A stretch of DNA of 64,000 nt from Thiobacillus denitrificans (GTDB lineage: Bacteria > Pseudomonadota > Gammaproteobacteria > Burkholderiales > Thiobacillaceae): positions 5,606 to 69,605 of the forward strand of contig DHHQ01000026.1 of assembly GCA_002403375.1 (NCBI GenBank), given 5' to 3'. The notes beneath the pieces are model-generated. The model saw only the letters and a list, made by a program, of their open reading frames with translations. It was not told the origin of the DNA and made no database searches. Positions 24,451-33,850 of this stretch are shown here, one piece after another. Every line of letters begins with the position of its first letter. Position 1 is the stretch's first letter. The position numbers were made by a program, and so were the translations under genes.

Positions 24451-25819
24451 GGTCGTTCTCCTTTTCGGTTTCCACATCCAGTGTCAGATCCTGTCGTGCG
24501 CGCACCCGCACCCGGTCGCCACGGCGAAGAGGCTCCTTGCTGCGCACCTGCCACTGCTCGCCGTGGATGCGCGCCCAGCCTTCGTGCTCCATGTCTTCCA
24601 GGATTTCTCCGCTCGCGCCGATCATTTGCTCGGCGCCGGTCGCCACCGGACGCGCCCGGGCCTTGACCGCCATGCCGACGACAAAGAAGCTGAACAGCCC
24701 GCTGGTGACCGCCACCGGAACGATCAGCGCCCACGGAATGCCGTAGCCGGGAACCTCGGTGTCGATCAGCATCACCGAGCCGATGACGAAGGCGATGATG
24801 CCGCCCACTCCCAGCGCGCCGAAGCTGGGGATGAAGGCCTCCGAGACCATCATCACGATGCCGAGAATGATCAGCGCCAGCCCGACATAGTTGATCGGCA
24901 TGACCTGCAGCGCGAACATCGCCAGCAGCAGGCAGATGCCACCGACCACGCCGGGAAACAGCATGCCGGGATTGGAGAATTCGTAGATCAGCCCGTAGAT
25001 GCCAAGCAGCATCAGGATGTAAGCGATGCCGGGGTCGCCGATCACCGCCAGCAGGCGGCTGCGCCAGTCGGGCTGGACGCGCTCGATGACGGCATTGGTG
25101 GTGTCCAGGGTGACGGTCTCGCCGTTCATCTTGATGACGCGGCCGTTGACCTGGCGCAGCAGGTCATCGAGGTCGGTCGCCACCATGTCGATCACCTTGA
25201 GTTCCAGCGCCTCGGACGCCGGCAGGCTGACGGCCTCGCGCACCGCCCGCTCGGCCCACTCGACATTGCGCTCGCGCAGTTCGGCCAGCCCGCGGATGTA
25301 GGCGGCGGCGTCGTGTACCGCCTTGCGCATCTTGGCGTCGCCCGGCGGCGCGTCGGCGGGCTTGGCGGCTTCAGGTGGGGCCGCGCCGGGTTTGTCCGGC
25401 GCGGGCTTGTCGCCGCCGGCGGGCACCAGTTCGACCGGCGTTGCTGCCCCCAGGTTGGTCGCCGGCGCCATCGCCGCGATGTGGCTGGCATATAGGATGT
25501 AGGTGCCGGCGCTGGCGGCGCGGGCACCCCGGGGCGAGACGTAGGTGGCGACCGGCACCTTCGACGCCAGGATAGCCTTGATGATGTCGCGCATCGCGGT
25601 GTCGAGTCCGCCCGGCGTGTCCATCTCGATCACGATCAGATGCGCCTGCTCGTCGATCGCCTTGTCGATGCCGCGCAGCAGGTAGTCGGCGCTGCCGGGG
25701 CTGATCGCCCCCTGCACCGTCAGCACCCGCACCATCGCCGCGCTGGCAGGCGCGGCCAGCCCCAGGATCAGGCAGGCGGCCAGGGCGAGACATGACGGGA
25801 AGCGAAGCAGCTTGGTCAT
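24443..25819 (-). CDS. NfeD family membrane serine protease (long form)
   Basis: This 458-residue protein has a signal peptide, an N-terminal ClpP-like protease domain with IEMDTPGGLDTAMRDI and the nucleophile Ser103 in ARAASAGTY, a Pro/Ala/Lys-rich insert (about residues 130-165), four to five membrane segments and a C-terminal OB-fold NfeD domain (GEILEDMEHEGWARIHGEQW). Long NfeD proteins cleave the hydrophobic C-terminus of their slipin partner in archaea (1510-N). The gene is followed directly by its slipin, supporting a membrane-quality-control pair. Confidence 0.94.
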   Translation of the reverse strand: MTKLLRFPSCLALAACLILGLAAPASAAMVRVLTVQGAISPGSADYLLRGIDKAIDEQAHLIVIEMDTPGGLDTAMRDIIKAILASKVPVATYVSPRGARAASAGTYILYASHIAAMAPATNLGAATPVELVPAGGDKPAPDKPGAAPPEAAKPADAPPGDAKMRKAVHDAAAYIRGLAELRERNVEWAERAVREAVSLPASEALELKVIDMVATDLDDLLRQVNGRVIKMNGETVTLDTTNAVIERVQPDWRSRLLAVIGDPGIAYILMLLGIYGLIYEFSNPGMLFPGVVGGICLLLAMFALQVMPINYVGLALIILGIVMMVSEAFIPSFGALGVGGIIAFVIGSVMLIDTEVPGYGIPWALIVPVAVTSGLFSFFVVGMAVKARARPVATGAEQMIGASGEILEDMEHEGWARIHGEQWQVRSKEPLRRGDRVRVRARQDLTLDVETEKENDHV

Positions 25820-25835
25820 GGCTTCACTTTAGACA

Positions 25836-25862
25836 CAAAAAAGCCCGGGGAAGCCCCGGGCT
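25836..25862 (-). terminator. Rho-independent terminator after the OmpA-like gene
   Basis: A 9-bp perfect stem (AGCCCGGGG/CCCCGGGCT) with a 3-base loop is followed on the minus strand by a run of six T. It lies between the OmpA-like lipoprotein stop and the nfeD start and separates the two transcription units. Confidence 0.85.
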
Positions 25863-25902
25863 GTCGCCAAGCCGCAGCCGGCACCAGGCCGGCGGGGCGA
25901 AC

Positions 25903-26574
25903 TCAGTCGGCGACGACCGGCTCGATCAGCAGCTCGACGCGGCGGTTGAGCGCGCGGCCCGCTTCGGTCGCGTTGTCGGCGCGCGGCGCGGATTCTCCCT
26001 TGCCGTAGGCGGCCAGCCGGATCGGGTTGACGTTCTTGCCGGCGAAGTAGTCGAGCACCGCCTGCGCGCGCTTCTCCGACAGCGTCTGGTTGAAGGCGTC
26101 GGAGCCGACGCTGTCGGTGTGGCCGATCACCGTCACCGTGGTCTTGCCGTACTGGTTCAGCACGCGCGAGATCTTGTCGAGCGTGGTGGTGAAGCCGGGC
26201 TTGATGACCGAGGAGTTGGTGTCGAAGCCGGTCGCCGAGGTCATGCTGACCAGCAGGGCGTTGTTGGCGGCCTTGTCGACGGTGATCTCGCCGCGGTCGA
26301 TCTCGGGCTTCAGCTGCAGTGCCAGGTCCTTGGCCTGCTTGTCCATGTAGTAGCCGACGCCGGTGCCGGCGAGGCCGCCGCCGACCGCGCCGATCAGCGC
26401 GCCCTTGCCGCGGTTGTCCTTGTTGATCAGCGCGCCCAGCGCGGCGCCGCTCACGGTGCCGATGATGGCGCCCTTCTCGGTGTTGGTCATGTCGCGGGAC
26501 TCGCCGAGGTCGTTGGTCGCGCAGGCGGAGAGCAGGGCTGCCATCAGGGGCAGGGCGATGAGGGACTTGTGCAT
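25903..26574 (-). CDS. OmpA family lipoprotein with glycine-zipper segment
   Basis: This 223-residue protein starts with a lipoprotein signal peptide (lipobox LSAC, Cys18). A glycine-rich segment with GAIIGTVSGAALGALINKDNR and GALIGAVGGGLAGTGVGYYMD follows (residues 35-77). The C-terminal OmpA/MotB domain carries VTVIGHTDSVGSDAFNQTLSEKRA and the AYGKGES, ALNRRVELLI segments that bind peptidoglycan. It probably tethers the outer membrane to the cell wall, like YiaD/YfiB-type proteins. It stands alone between the Mrp operon and the terminator at 25836. Confidence 0.92.
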   Translation of the reverse strand: MHKSLIALPLMAALLSACATNDLGESRDMTNTEKGAIIGTVSGAALGALINKDNRGKGALIGAVGGGLAGTGVGYYMDKQAKDLALQLKPEIDRGEITVDKAANNALLVSMTSATGFDTNSSVIKPGFTTTLDKISRVLNQYGKTTVTVIGHTDSVGSDAFNQTLSEKRAQAVLDYFAGKNVNPIRLAAYGKGESAPRADNATEAGRALNRRVELLIEPVVAD

Positions 26575-26663
26575 GGTGTGTTCTTGGTCTGGGTTGGGAT
26601 GAGGAAATTATGCCGCAGCGCGTGCGGGGGACTCACGAAACGGTCGTGCAGCCGGATGCACGG

Positions 26664-27002
26664 TCATTCCGCGGGTTCGTGCGGTTCGCCTCGCTGCCGC
26701 GGCACGGCGGCGAGCGACTTCACCCGCAGGTGCAGCGCGGCCTTGGCGAGCAGGTGGGCGGAGACCGGCGCGGTGATGAAGAGGAACAGCGTGACCAGCA
26801 CCTCGTGCAGGCTGATCCCTTCGTCGCGCACGCTGAAGTACAGCGCCGACGCGATCAGCAGGCAGCCGACGCCCAGCGTGGTCGCCTTGGTCGGGCCGTG
26901 CAGGCGGGTGTAGAAGTCGCGCAGGCGGGCGAGGCCCAGCGAGCCGATGAAGGTGAAGGCCGCGCCGGTGAGGATCAGCAGGGACAACAGGATGTCGGTC
27001 AT
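26664..27002 (-). CDS. mrpG: Mrp antiporter subunit G
   Basis: This 112-residue membrane protein has three hydrophobic segments and the MnhG/PhaG signature GSLGLARLRDFYTRLHGPTKATTLGVG. It is an essential small subunit of the hetero-oligomeric Mrp Na+(K+)/H+ antiporter in the inner membrane. It is the last gene of the AB-C-D-E-F-G operon, 10 bases after mrpF. The C-terminus has a short charged tail (RQRGEPHEPAE). Confidence 0.93.
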   Translation of the reverse strand: MTDILLSLLILTGAAFTFIGSLGLARLRDFYTRLHGPTKATTLGVGCLLIASALYFSVRDEGISLHEVLVTLFLFITAPVSAHLLAKAALHLRVKSLAAVPRQRGEPHEPAE

Positions 27003-27012
27003 GTTCGTCCGC

Positions 27013-27282
27013 CTATTCGATGATGTCGCCGCGCAGCAGGTACTTGCACAGCGCGACGGTGCCGACGAAGCCCATCATCGCGATCAGCAGCGCCGCCTCG
27101 AAATAGATGGCGTTGCCGAGATGGATGCCGAGCAGCACCAGCAGCGCGATGGTGTTCACGTACAGCGTGTCGAGCGCGAGGATGCGGTCGGGCGCGTCGG
27201 GGCCCTTCAGCAGACGCCAGAAGCTCAGCGCGAGCGCCAGCGTGACCAGCGCGTAGGCGATCGGGATGACGGTGATCAGCAT
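27013..27282 (-). CDS. mrpF: Mrp antiporter subunit F
   Basis: This 89-residue protein has three membrane segments and the MrpF pattern: RLLKGPDAPDRILALDTLYVN with the conserved PDR, then ALLIAMMGFVGTVALCKYLLRGDIIE. MrpF contains an essential conserved Asp near the PDR motif in characterised antiporters. It overlaps the mrpE stop by 7 bases. The order E-F-G is standard. Confidence 0.93.
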   Translation of the reverse strand: MLITVIPIAYALVTLALALSFWRLLKGPDAPDRILALDTLYVNTIALLVLLGIHLGNAIYFEAALLIAMMGFVGTVALCKYLLRGDIIE

Positions 27283-27779
27283 GATTCGTCTCCGGTTTCG
27301 AAAATCTTCCTCAACGGCGATTCGTAGCGCTGCTTGATCTCGGCGACCAGCGCGTCGGTGTCGCCGGTGTCGAGCGTGTGCACGATCAGCGTGCGGCGGT
27401 CGCCGCTCAGTTGCGCCGATACCGTGCCCGGCGTCAGCGAGATGGTGTTGGCCAGCAGGCTGATCGCGAGGTCGGTCCTGAGCGCCAGCGGCACCTCGAC
27501 GAAGGCCGGGCGCAGGTGCGCCGGCCCCCGCAGGATCAGCCGCGCGACATGGAAGCTGCCGCGCACGATGTCGACGATCAGGATGCCGAGGTAGTGCAGC
27601 AGGGTCGGCAGGTGGCGGATGCGGATGCGTTCGGGCCAGAAAGGCGAGGTGACGAAGGGGATCAGCCAGCCGAGCACGGCGCCCAGCACGAGGTGGCCGG
27701 CCGACAGCTCGTTGACCAGCAGCAGCCACAGCAGGGCGAGCGTGAGCGTCAGCAGGGGGTGCGGCAGCAGGCGTCTCAT
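27276..27779 (-). CDS. mrpE: Mrp antiporter subunit E
   Basis: This 167-residue protein has two to three membrane segments followed by a cytoplasmic domain with the MnhE signature LLANTISLTPGTVSAQLSGD and LIVHTLDTGD. The early motif LLVNELSAGHLVLGAVLGWL is also typical. MrpE supports antiporter assembly and stability. Its ATG overlaps the mrpD stop by 4 bases. Confidence 0.92.
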   Translation of the reverse strand: MRRLLPHPLLTLTLALLWLLLVNELSAGHLVLGAVLGWLIPFVTSPFWPERIRIRHLPTLLHYLGILIVDIVRGSFHVARLILRGPAHLRPAFVEVPLALRTDLAISLLANTISLTPGTVSAQLSGDRRTLIVHTLDTGDTDALVAEIKQRYESPLRKIFETGDESC

Positions 27780-29308
27780 CGTGCGTCTCCCGCGGCCGCC
27801 TCGCCCAGCACGGCGTCGATATAGTGCTGCGGCGCCTGCAGCTGGGCGGCGGCGGCGGCGGCGAAGTCGGACGCCGGTCCCGCCCACACCGTCAGGCCGG
27901 CGACCAAGAGCAGCAGGCCGGCGGCGGGCGCGAGCGCGGCGGTCGTCGGCGCGACCTGCGTCCCGGCATCGTCGCGGCCGTGGGTCTTGTAGAACAGCAG
28001 GCTGCCGCTGCGCGCCAGCGCGATCACGCCCAGCAGGCCGGTGGCGAGCACCACCGTCCATGTCCAGGCCGTCAGGCGCGTGTCGAGCGCCGCCTGCAGC
28101 AGCATGAACTTGCCGAGGAAGCCCGACAGCGGCGGCAGGCCGGCGACGGCGACGGCGGCGACGAAGAACAGCCCGCCGAGCACGCGGGCGTTGGGCATCG
28201 CCGGCCCCGATTCGAACGCGTCGCCGAGTCTGCCGCGCCCCCGCGCGATGCTGTCGGCGACCAGGAACAGCGCGGCGGTGGCGAACACCGAATGCGGCAG
28301 GTAGTAGAGGCCGGCGGCGACCGCGTCGGCGCTGCCGAGGCCGAAAGCCAGCAGCAGGCTGCCGACCGAGGCGACCACCAGGTACGCGACCTGCTGCCTG
28401 AGCGCGGTGGCGGCGACCGCGCCGAGCATGCCGAGCGCGAGCGTGGCGAGCGCGAGCGGCGCCAGCCAGGCGTCGAGCAGGCCGGCGAGCGGCCCGGCGT
28501 CGCCGCCGGCGATGAGGCTGTACACGCGCAGGATGCTGTAGGCGCCGACCTTGGTCATGATCGCGAACAGCGCGGCCACCGGTGCGCTGGTGTGCGCGTA
28601 GGCGGCCGGCAGCCACAGGTACAGCGGCAGCAGCGCCGCCTTCAGCGCGAACACGCCGAACAGCAGCAGCGCCGCCGCCTGCACCAGCGCCGCGTTCTCC
28701 GCCGGCGTCGCGGCGAGCTTGACCGCCAGGTCGGCCATGTTGAGCGTGCCGGCGACGCCGTACAGCGTGCCGACGGCGAACAGGAACAGCGTCGAGCCGA
28801 CCAGGTTGATGACGACGTAGTGCAGGCCGGCCTTCACCCGCAGGCGGCCGCCGCCGTGCAGCAGCAGGCCGTAGGAGGCGAGCAGCAGGATCTCGAAGAA
28901 GACGAACAGGTTGAACAGGTCGCCGGTGAGGAAGGCACCGTTGAGCCCGAACAGCTGCAGCTGGAACAGCACGTGGAAGTGGCGGCCTTCCTGGTCGATG
29001 CCGCGCAGCGCATACAGCAGCGCGAACCCCGCGAGCAGCGCCGTCGTCAGCAGCATCCACGCCGCCAGCCGGTCGGCCACCAGTACGATGCCGTAGGGCG
29101 CGACCCAGTTGCCGAGCTTGTAGACCAGGTGGCTGCCGTCGGCGGTCGCGTCGATCAGCGCGAGCGCCAGCGGCAGCAGCGCCAGCACGGCGGCGAGGCT
29201 GACGCCGCGCTGCACCGGCAGCGGCGCGCGGCGCAGCGCCAGCAGCAGCACGCCGGCGAACAGCGGCCACACCACGGGCAGGATGGGCAGGTGGGCGAAG
29301 CCGTTCAT
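27776..29308 (-). CDS. mrpD: Mrp antiporter subunit D (NuoN/NuoL-type)
   Basis: This 510-residue polytopic protein is a proton-conducting subunit related to NuoL/M/N. The TM5 glutamate is present in LFVFFEILLLASYG, the TM7 lysine in FALKAALLPLYLWLP and the TM8 lysine in IMTKVGAYSILR, with GFLGKF in TM12. It should therefore be functional in Na+/H+ exchange. The gene overlaps mrpC and mrpE by 4 bases each. Confidence 0.94.
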   Translation of the reverse strand: MNGFAHLPILPVVWPLFAGVLLLALRRAPLPVQRGVSLAAVLALLPLALALIDATADGSHLVYKLGNWVAPYGIVLVADRLAAWMLLTTALLAGFALLYALRGIDQEGRHFHVLFQLQLFGLNGAFLTGDLFNLFVFFEILLLASYGLLLHGGGRLRVKAGLHYVVINLVGSTLFLFAVGTLYGVAGTLNMADLAVKLAATPAENAALVQAAALLLFGVFALKAALLPLYLWLPAAYAHTSAPVAALFAIMTKVGAYSILRVYSLIAGGDAGPLAGLLDAWLAPLALATLALGMLGAVAATALRQQVAYLVVASVGSLLLAFGLGSADAVAAGLYYLPHSVFATAALFLVADSIARGRGRLGDAFESGPAMPNARVLGGLFFVAAVAVAGLPPLSGFLGKFMLLQAALDTRLTAWTWTVVLATGLLGVIALARSGSLLFYKTHGRDDAGTQVAPTTAALAPAAGLLLLVAGLTVWAGPASDFAAAAAAQLQAPQHYIDAVLGEAAAGDAR

Positions 29309-29643
29309 CGGTCCTCCTCGTGCGCGAGGCCGTCGACGTGGTCGTTGCCGAGCTCGGCGCGCGCCTTCAGCGCCAGCACGATGACGAACGCGGTCATGCC
29401 GAAGCTGATGACGATGGCGGTGAGCACCAGCGCCTGCGGCAGCGGGTCGGTGTAGCCCTCGGCGGCGGCGCTGATCACCGGCGGCACGCCGATCGCGAGC
29501 CGGCCCATGACGAACAGGAACAGGTTGACCGCGTACGACAGCAGGGTGAGTCCCAGCACCACCGGGAAGGTCTGGCCGCGCAGGGCGAGAAAGACGCCGC
29601 CGGCGGTGAGCACGCCGATGACGAGGGCGATGAGCGCCTCCAT
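29305..29643 (-). CDS. mrpC: Mrp antiporter subunit C (NuoK-like)
   Basis: This 112-residue protein with three membrane segments is the NuoK homologue of the complex. GGVFLALRGQTFPVVLGLTLLSYAVNLFLF and DPLPQALVLTAIVISFGMTAF are the family signatures. A charged tail (ELGNDHVDGLAHEEDR) follows. It overlaps the mrpAB stop by 1 base and the mrpD start by 4. Confidence 0.94.
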   Translation of the reverse strand: MEALIALVIGVLTAGGVFLALRGQTFPVVLGLTLLSYAVNLFLFVMGRLAIGVPPVISAAAEGYTDPLPQALVLTAIVISFGMTAFVIVLALKARAELGNDHVDGLAHEEDR

Positions 29644-32441
29644 CAGGATTTTTCCTTCTTGATTCGCGGCATCGAATGCAGGCCGCCGAGCTGCAGCAGG
29701 ATCATCAGCGTGGCGCCGACGACGACGAGGAAGACGCCGAGGTCGAACGCCATCGCCGACGCCAGCTCGAAGTCGCCGACGACCGGCCAGTGCTGGTGGC
29801 CGTGGGCCGACGTCAGGTAGGGGTAGCCGAACAGCCAGCTCGCCGCGCCGGTCAGGGCGGCGATGCCGAGGCCCCAGGCGATCAGCGGGTGGCTGTCGGA
29901 CGGCATGCGCTGGTGGGTCCACTCGGCGCCGTTGGCGAGGTACTGCACGATCAGCGCGACCGCCGTGATGAGGCCGGCGATGAAGCCGCCGCCCGGCTGG
30001 TTGTGGCCGCGCAGCAGGATGAACACCGCGACCATCAGCGCCAGCGGCAGCAGCAGGCGGGTCAGCGTGGCCATGATCGCCGGATGGGCGTCCGGGTCCC
30101 AGCTGCGCCCGCCGTCGTCGCGGCTCGGCGCGGCCAGCCGGAGGCCGTCGATCATCGCCAGGATGCCCAGCCCGGCGAGCGCCAGCACGGTGATCTCGCC
30201 GAGCGTGTCGTAGCCGCGGAAGTCGACCAGGATGACGTTGACCACGTTGCTGCCGCCGCCGCCCGGCACGCTGTTCTCCAGGAAATAGCCGGCGATCGTG
30301 TCGTAGGGGCGGGTCAGCACCGCCCACGCCAGCGCGGCGGTGCCGCCGCCGGCGGCGAGCGCGATCGCGCCGTCGCGCCAGGCGCGCGCCGGCTTGCGTT
30401 CCGGCGCACCGTGCTGCGGCAGGAAGTAGAGCGCCAGCAGCAGCAGGACGATGGTGACGATCTCGACCGACAGCTGGGTCAGCGCGAGGTCGGGCGCGGA
30501 GAACTTGACGAAGATCAGCGACACCACCAGGCCGACCACGCCGATGGTGACCAGCGCGACGAAGCGCTGCCGGTGCCAGCGGACGGTGGCGAACGTCGCC
30601 GCGATCAGGGCGCCGGCGGCGGTGAGGCTGACGGCGTCGAGCGGCAGGCCGTCGCGGTCGCCGGTGAGCGGCGTGCCGCCCGCCAGCCAGGGGGCGACGC
30701 CGAGCACCAGCGCCGCGGCCAGCATGAAGAACACCTGGCGCTGCAGCGAGCCGTTGTCGAGCAGGCGGGTGACGCCGCGCGCCAGCGCGAACGTGCCCTG
30801 CAGCAGGGCGTTGTAGACGACGCGTGCGTCGACGCGGCCGAGCCCGCGCTCGTGCCAGTCGGTCAGCGGCCGCCGCGCGAGATAGATCAGCGCGCCGCCG
30901 GCCAGCGCGACGAGGCTCATGACCAGGGCGGGATTGAAGCCGTGCCACAGCGCCAGATGGTATTCGGGCAGCGGCGCCTGCAGCGTGCCGGCGGCCGCCA
31001 CCGCCAGCAGCGGCGCGACCGTGAAGGCGGGCGCGACGCCCACCACCAGGCACAGTACCACCAGGATCTCGACCGGCACCTTCATCCAGCGCGGCGGCTC
31101 GTGCGGCGTCTTCGGCAGGTCGACCGGCTCGCCGTTGAAGAACACGTCGTGGATGAAGCGCAGCGAATAGGCCACCGCCAGCGCGCCGGCCAGCGTCACC
31201 AGCGCCGGCAGCAGCCAGCCGCCGACCAGGCTTTCGGAAATCAGCGCCGCCTCGGCGAAGAACATCTCCTTGGACAGGAAGCCGTTCAGGAGCGGCACCC
31301 CGGCCATCGCCGCGGCGGCCACCATCGCCAGCGTCGCGGTATACGGCATGAACCGCCACAGGCCGTGCAGCCGCCGCATGTCGCGGGTGCCCGCCTCGTG
31401 GTCGATGATGCCGGCGGCCATGAACAGCGAGGCCTTGAAGGTGGCGTGGTTGATGATGTGGAACACCCCGGCGACCGCGGCGAGCGGGGTCGACAGGCCG
31501 AACAGCAGGGTGATCAGGCCGAGGTGGCTGATCGTCGAGTACGCGAGCAGGCCCTTGAGGTCGTGCTTGAACAGCGCGGTGTAGGCGCCGAGCAGCAGCG
31601 TCGCGAGGCCCGCGCCGGAGACCAGCCAGAACCACTCCGGGGTGCCCGACAGCGCCGGGTAGAGCCGCGCCAGCAGGAACACGCCGGCCTTCACCATGGT
31701 CGCCGAGTGCAGGTAGGCCGACACCGGGGTGGGCGCCGCCATCGCGTGCGGCAGCCAGAAGTGGAAGGGGAACTGCGCCGACTTGGTGAACACGCCGAGC
31801 AGGATCAGCGCGAGCGTCGGCACGTAGAGCGGGTGCGCGCGAATGTGGTCGGCCGACGCGAACACGTCGGACAGCTCGTAGCTGCCGACGATGTGGCCCA
31901 GCAGCAGGAAGCCGCCGAGCATCGCGAAGCCGCCGAGGCCCGTCACCGCCAGGGCCATGCGCGCGCCCTGGCGCGCCTCCTCGCGGTGCTGCCAGTAGCT
32001 GATCAGGAGGAAGGACGACAGGCTGGTCAGCTCCCAGAAGATCAGCAGCTGGATCAGGTTCTCCGACAGCACGATGCCGAGCATCGACCCCATGAACAGC
32101 ATCAGGTAGGCGTAGAAGCGCCCCATGCTGTCGCGCTCCGACAGGTAGTAGCGCGCGTACAGCACGATCAGCAGGCCGATGCCGAGGATCAGCCCGGCGA
32201 ACAAGAGCGCCAGGCCGTCGAGGCGGAACGCGAGGTTGAGGCCGAGCGCGGGCATCCAGTCCTGCTGCTGGACCAGGGTCAGGCCCTCGAACGGCAGCGG
32301 AAACAGGGGCAGCAGCCAGGCCAGCGCCGCCAGCGTGACGGCGCCCGCCGCCCAGGCGGAGTGGGCGCGCCCGAGGCGGGACACCAGCGCAACCAGGGCT
32401 GCCCCGACGAAGGGGGTCAGCACAGCAAAGAAAAGCGTCAT
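29643..32441 (-). CDS. mrpA: Fused Mrp antiporter subunits A and B
   Basis: This 932-residue protein combines the NuoL-like MrpA core (TM5 glutamate in LLIFWELTSLSSFLL, the PTPVSAYLHSATMVKAG stretch around TM8), the MrpA C-terminal MbhD/MbhE-like region (FVKFSAPDLALTQLSVEIVTI) and a MnhB domain at the C-terminus (GHNQPGGGFIAGLITAVALIV). Fusion of A and B occurs in PhaAB of rhizobia and in many betaproteobacteria. MrpA carries a principal ion pathway of the antiporter. It is the first gene of the operon; the region upstream is intergenic up to the divergent DUF481 gene. Confidence 0.95.
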   Translation of the reverse strand: MTLFFAVLTPFVGAALVALVSRLGRAHSAWAAGAVTLAALAWLLPLFPLPFEGLTLVQQQDWMPALGLNLAFRLDGLALLFAGLILGIGLLIVLYARYYLSERDSMGRFYAYLMLFMGSMLGIVLSENLIQLLIFWELTSLSSFLLISYWQHREEARQGARMALAVTGLGGFAMLGGFLLLGHIVGSYELSDVFASADHIRAHPLYVPTLALILLGVFTKSAQFPFHFWLPHAMAAPTPVSAYLHSATMVKAGVFLLARLYPALSGTPEWFWLVSGAGLATLLLGAYTALFKHDLKGLLAYSTISHLGLITLLFGLSTPLAAVAGVFHIINHATFKASLFMAAGIIDHEAGTRDMRRLHGLWRFMPYTATLAMVAAAAMAGVPLLNGFLSKEMFFAEAALISESLVGGWLLPALVTLAGALAVAYSLRFIHDVFFNGEPVDLPKTPHEPPRWMKVPVEILVVLCLVVGVAPAFTVAPLLAVAAAGTLQAPLPEYHLALWHGFNPALVMSLVALAGGALIYLARRPLTDWHERGLGRVDARVVYNALLQGTFALARGVTRLLDNGSLQRQVFFMLAAALVLGVAPWLAGGTPLTGDRDGLPLDAVSLTAAGALIAATFATVRWHRQRFVALVTIGVVGLVVSLIFVKFSAPDLALTQLSVEIVTIVLLLLALYFLPQHGAPERKPARAWRDGAIALAAGGGTAALAWAVLTRPYDTIAGYFLENSVPGGGGSNVVNVILVDFRGYDTLGEITVLALAGLGILAMIDGLRLAAPSRDDGGRSWDPDAHPAIMATLTRLLLPLALMVAVFILLRGHNQPGGGFIAGLITAVALIVQYLANGAEWTHQRMPSDSHPLIAWGLGIAALTGAASWLFGYPYLTSAHGHQHWPVVGDFELASAMAFDLGVFLVVVGATLMILLQLGGLHSMPRIKKEKS

Positions 32442-32769
32442 CGGTCGGGAATCTGAATACGGGACCGGCCTGAGCCGGAAGACGCGGCCATTCTAGCCTG
32501 ACTTGGCGGCGCGTTTGAACCGGCGGCGGGTCCGGCGGGGCGGCAGGCCGGCCGGCGCGGTCGGCGGAAAGCTTGATGCGCAAACTAGTTTTGTGCAAAT
32601 ATAAAAGGGCGCTTCACCCGCGACCCACGCTGGCCCGTGGAATCGAGCGGGGGAACGCGCTTCATCGTGCGGCCTGCGCGCCGCGTGTCCGGTTTCCCTG
32701 CCAGCGCGTTCTGCCTCACGACTGGCGGGCGCAGCTGTCCGTCATCGGCATTGCCGGGAAAGGAATGGC
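32442..32769. other. Divergent intergenic region between the Mrp operon and the DUF481 gene
   Basis: I see no convincing gene in these 328 bases. The part around 32573-32605 is distinctly AT-rich for this genome and holds the palindrome AAACTAGTTT (32582-32591) and a TATAAA-like hexamer (32600-32605) that could be part of the plus-strand promoter. No well-spaced -35 was found. Promoters for both flanking units must lie here. Confidence 0.5.
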
Positions 32770-33783
32770 TTGAAACTCACCGACTGGAAATTCGCCGCAG
32801 CGGGCTGGCTGGCGAGCGCGTCCGCCCTCGCCGACACCGTCAGCCTCGTCAACGGCGACCGCCTGAGCGGCACCGTGGTCCGCCTCGAGGCCGCCGCGCT
32901 GTGGCTCGAGACCCCCTACGCCGGCAAGCTCAAGCTGCCGTGGAAAGCGGTCAGCCGCATCGAGACCGATGCGCCGGTGCGGGTGCGGCTCGACGACGGC
33001 AGCGCGCTCGACGGCCAGCTGCTCGCCGCCGACGACGGCCAGCTGCGCATCCGCGCCGGCACCCTCGCGGAAACCGTCCCGCTCGCGCTCGAGCGCGTCG
33101 CCGCGATCAACCCGCCGCGCCATCCGGACCGTACGGTGCTCGCCGGCCGGGCGTCGCTCGGCGGCAGCTTCGCCCGCGGCAACACAGACGCCGAAACCCT
33201 GCATGTCGACGGCGAACTGGTGGCGCGCAACCCCGCGCAGCGGGTCACCCTCGACGGCGAGCTCAACGAGGCGGCGCAGGACGGCGTCGACACCGCGTCG
33301 AACTGGCGGCTCGGCATGAAATACGACCACTTCCTCAAGGACCGCACCTACTTCTACGCGAGCACACGCTTCGACCACGACGGCCAGGCCGACCTCGACC
33401 TGCGCAGCACGCTGGGCGTCGGCGCCGGCCGCCAGGTCGTCGAGCGCGACGACCTCAAGTTCGCCTTCGAAGGCGGCCTGGGCCTGGTCAACGAGGATTA
33501 CGGCAGCGCGCCCGACGAGCGCTTCCCGGGCGCGCGCCTCGGCATCAAGTACGAACAGGCCTTCTGGCAGAAGCGGCTCACGCTGTACCACGGCAGCGAC
33601 CTGCTGGTGAGCCTCGACGATGCCGAGGACTACCTGCTGCAGACCCGCACCGGCGTGCGGCTGCCGGTCGGCAACGGCCTCAGCCTCGCCACCCAGCTCA
33701 ACGCCGACTACGATGCAGTGCCGGCGGCGGGCAAGGAAAGCGGCGACACGATGGTGGTGTTCAAGCTCGACTACGCGATCTGA
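32770..33783 (+). CDS. DUF481 family outer-membrane-type protein
   Basis: This 337-residue protein has a signal peptide (to about ASALA, residue 21) and an N-terminal strand domain (TVSLVNGDRLSGTVVRLE) like those that precede DUF481. The DUF481 beta-barrel proper follows from about residue 125 (GRASLGGSFARGNTDAETL) to the terminal TMVVFKLDYAI, ending in aliphatic/aromatic strands. YdiY-type members respond to acid or salt; the function is unknown. Translation starts at TTG 32770 with AAAGGA five bases upstream; the nearby ATG at 32765 is followed at once by a stop. Confidence 0.87.
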   Translation: MKLTDWKFAAAGWLASASALADTVSLVNGDRLSGTVVRLEAAALWLETPYAGKLKLPWKAVSRIETDAPVRVRLDDGSALDGQLLAADDGQLRIRAGTLAETVPLALERVAAINPPRHPDRTVLAGRASLGGSFARGNTDAETLHVDGELVARNPAQRVTLDGELNEAAQDGVDTASNWRLGMKYDHFLKDRTYFYASTRFDHDGQADLDLRSTLGVGAGRQVVERDDLKFAFEGGLGLVNEDYGSAPDERFPGARLGIKYEQAFWQKRLTLYHGSDLLVSLDDAEDYLLQTRTGVRLPVGNGLSLATQLNADYDAVPAAGKESGDTMVVFKLDYAI

Positions 33784-33850
33784 TGCGCCCTACCCACGCA
33801 CACGGTGCGCATCCCGCGTCGGTCGACCCCTGTCATCAGGAGACGGGACC

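Noticed and set aside
29676..32456. A 926-residue open frame antisense to the Mrp AB gene
   Set aside because: The translation is dominated by Arg, Gln, Ala, Glu and Asp with no domain or motif, as expected from the complement of a high-GC gene. The minus-strand frame encodes a clear Mrp subunit.
32573..32773. A 66-residue plus-strand frame in the gap before the DUF481 gene
   Set aside because: It overlaps the likely promoter and the TTG start, has no ribosome binding site or recognisable motif, and is better explained as non-coding leader.
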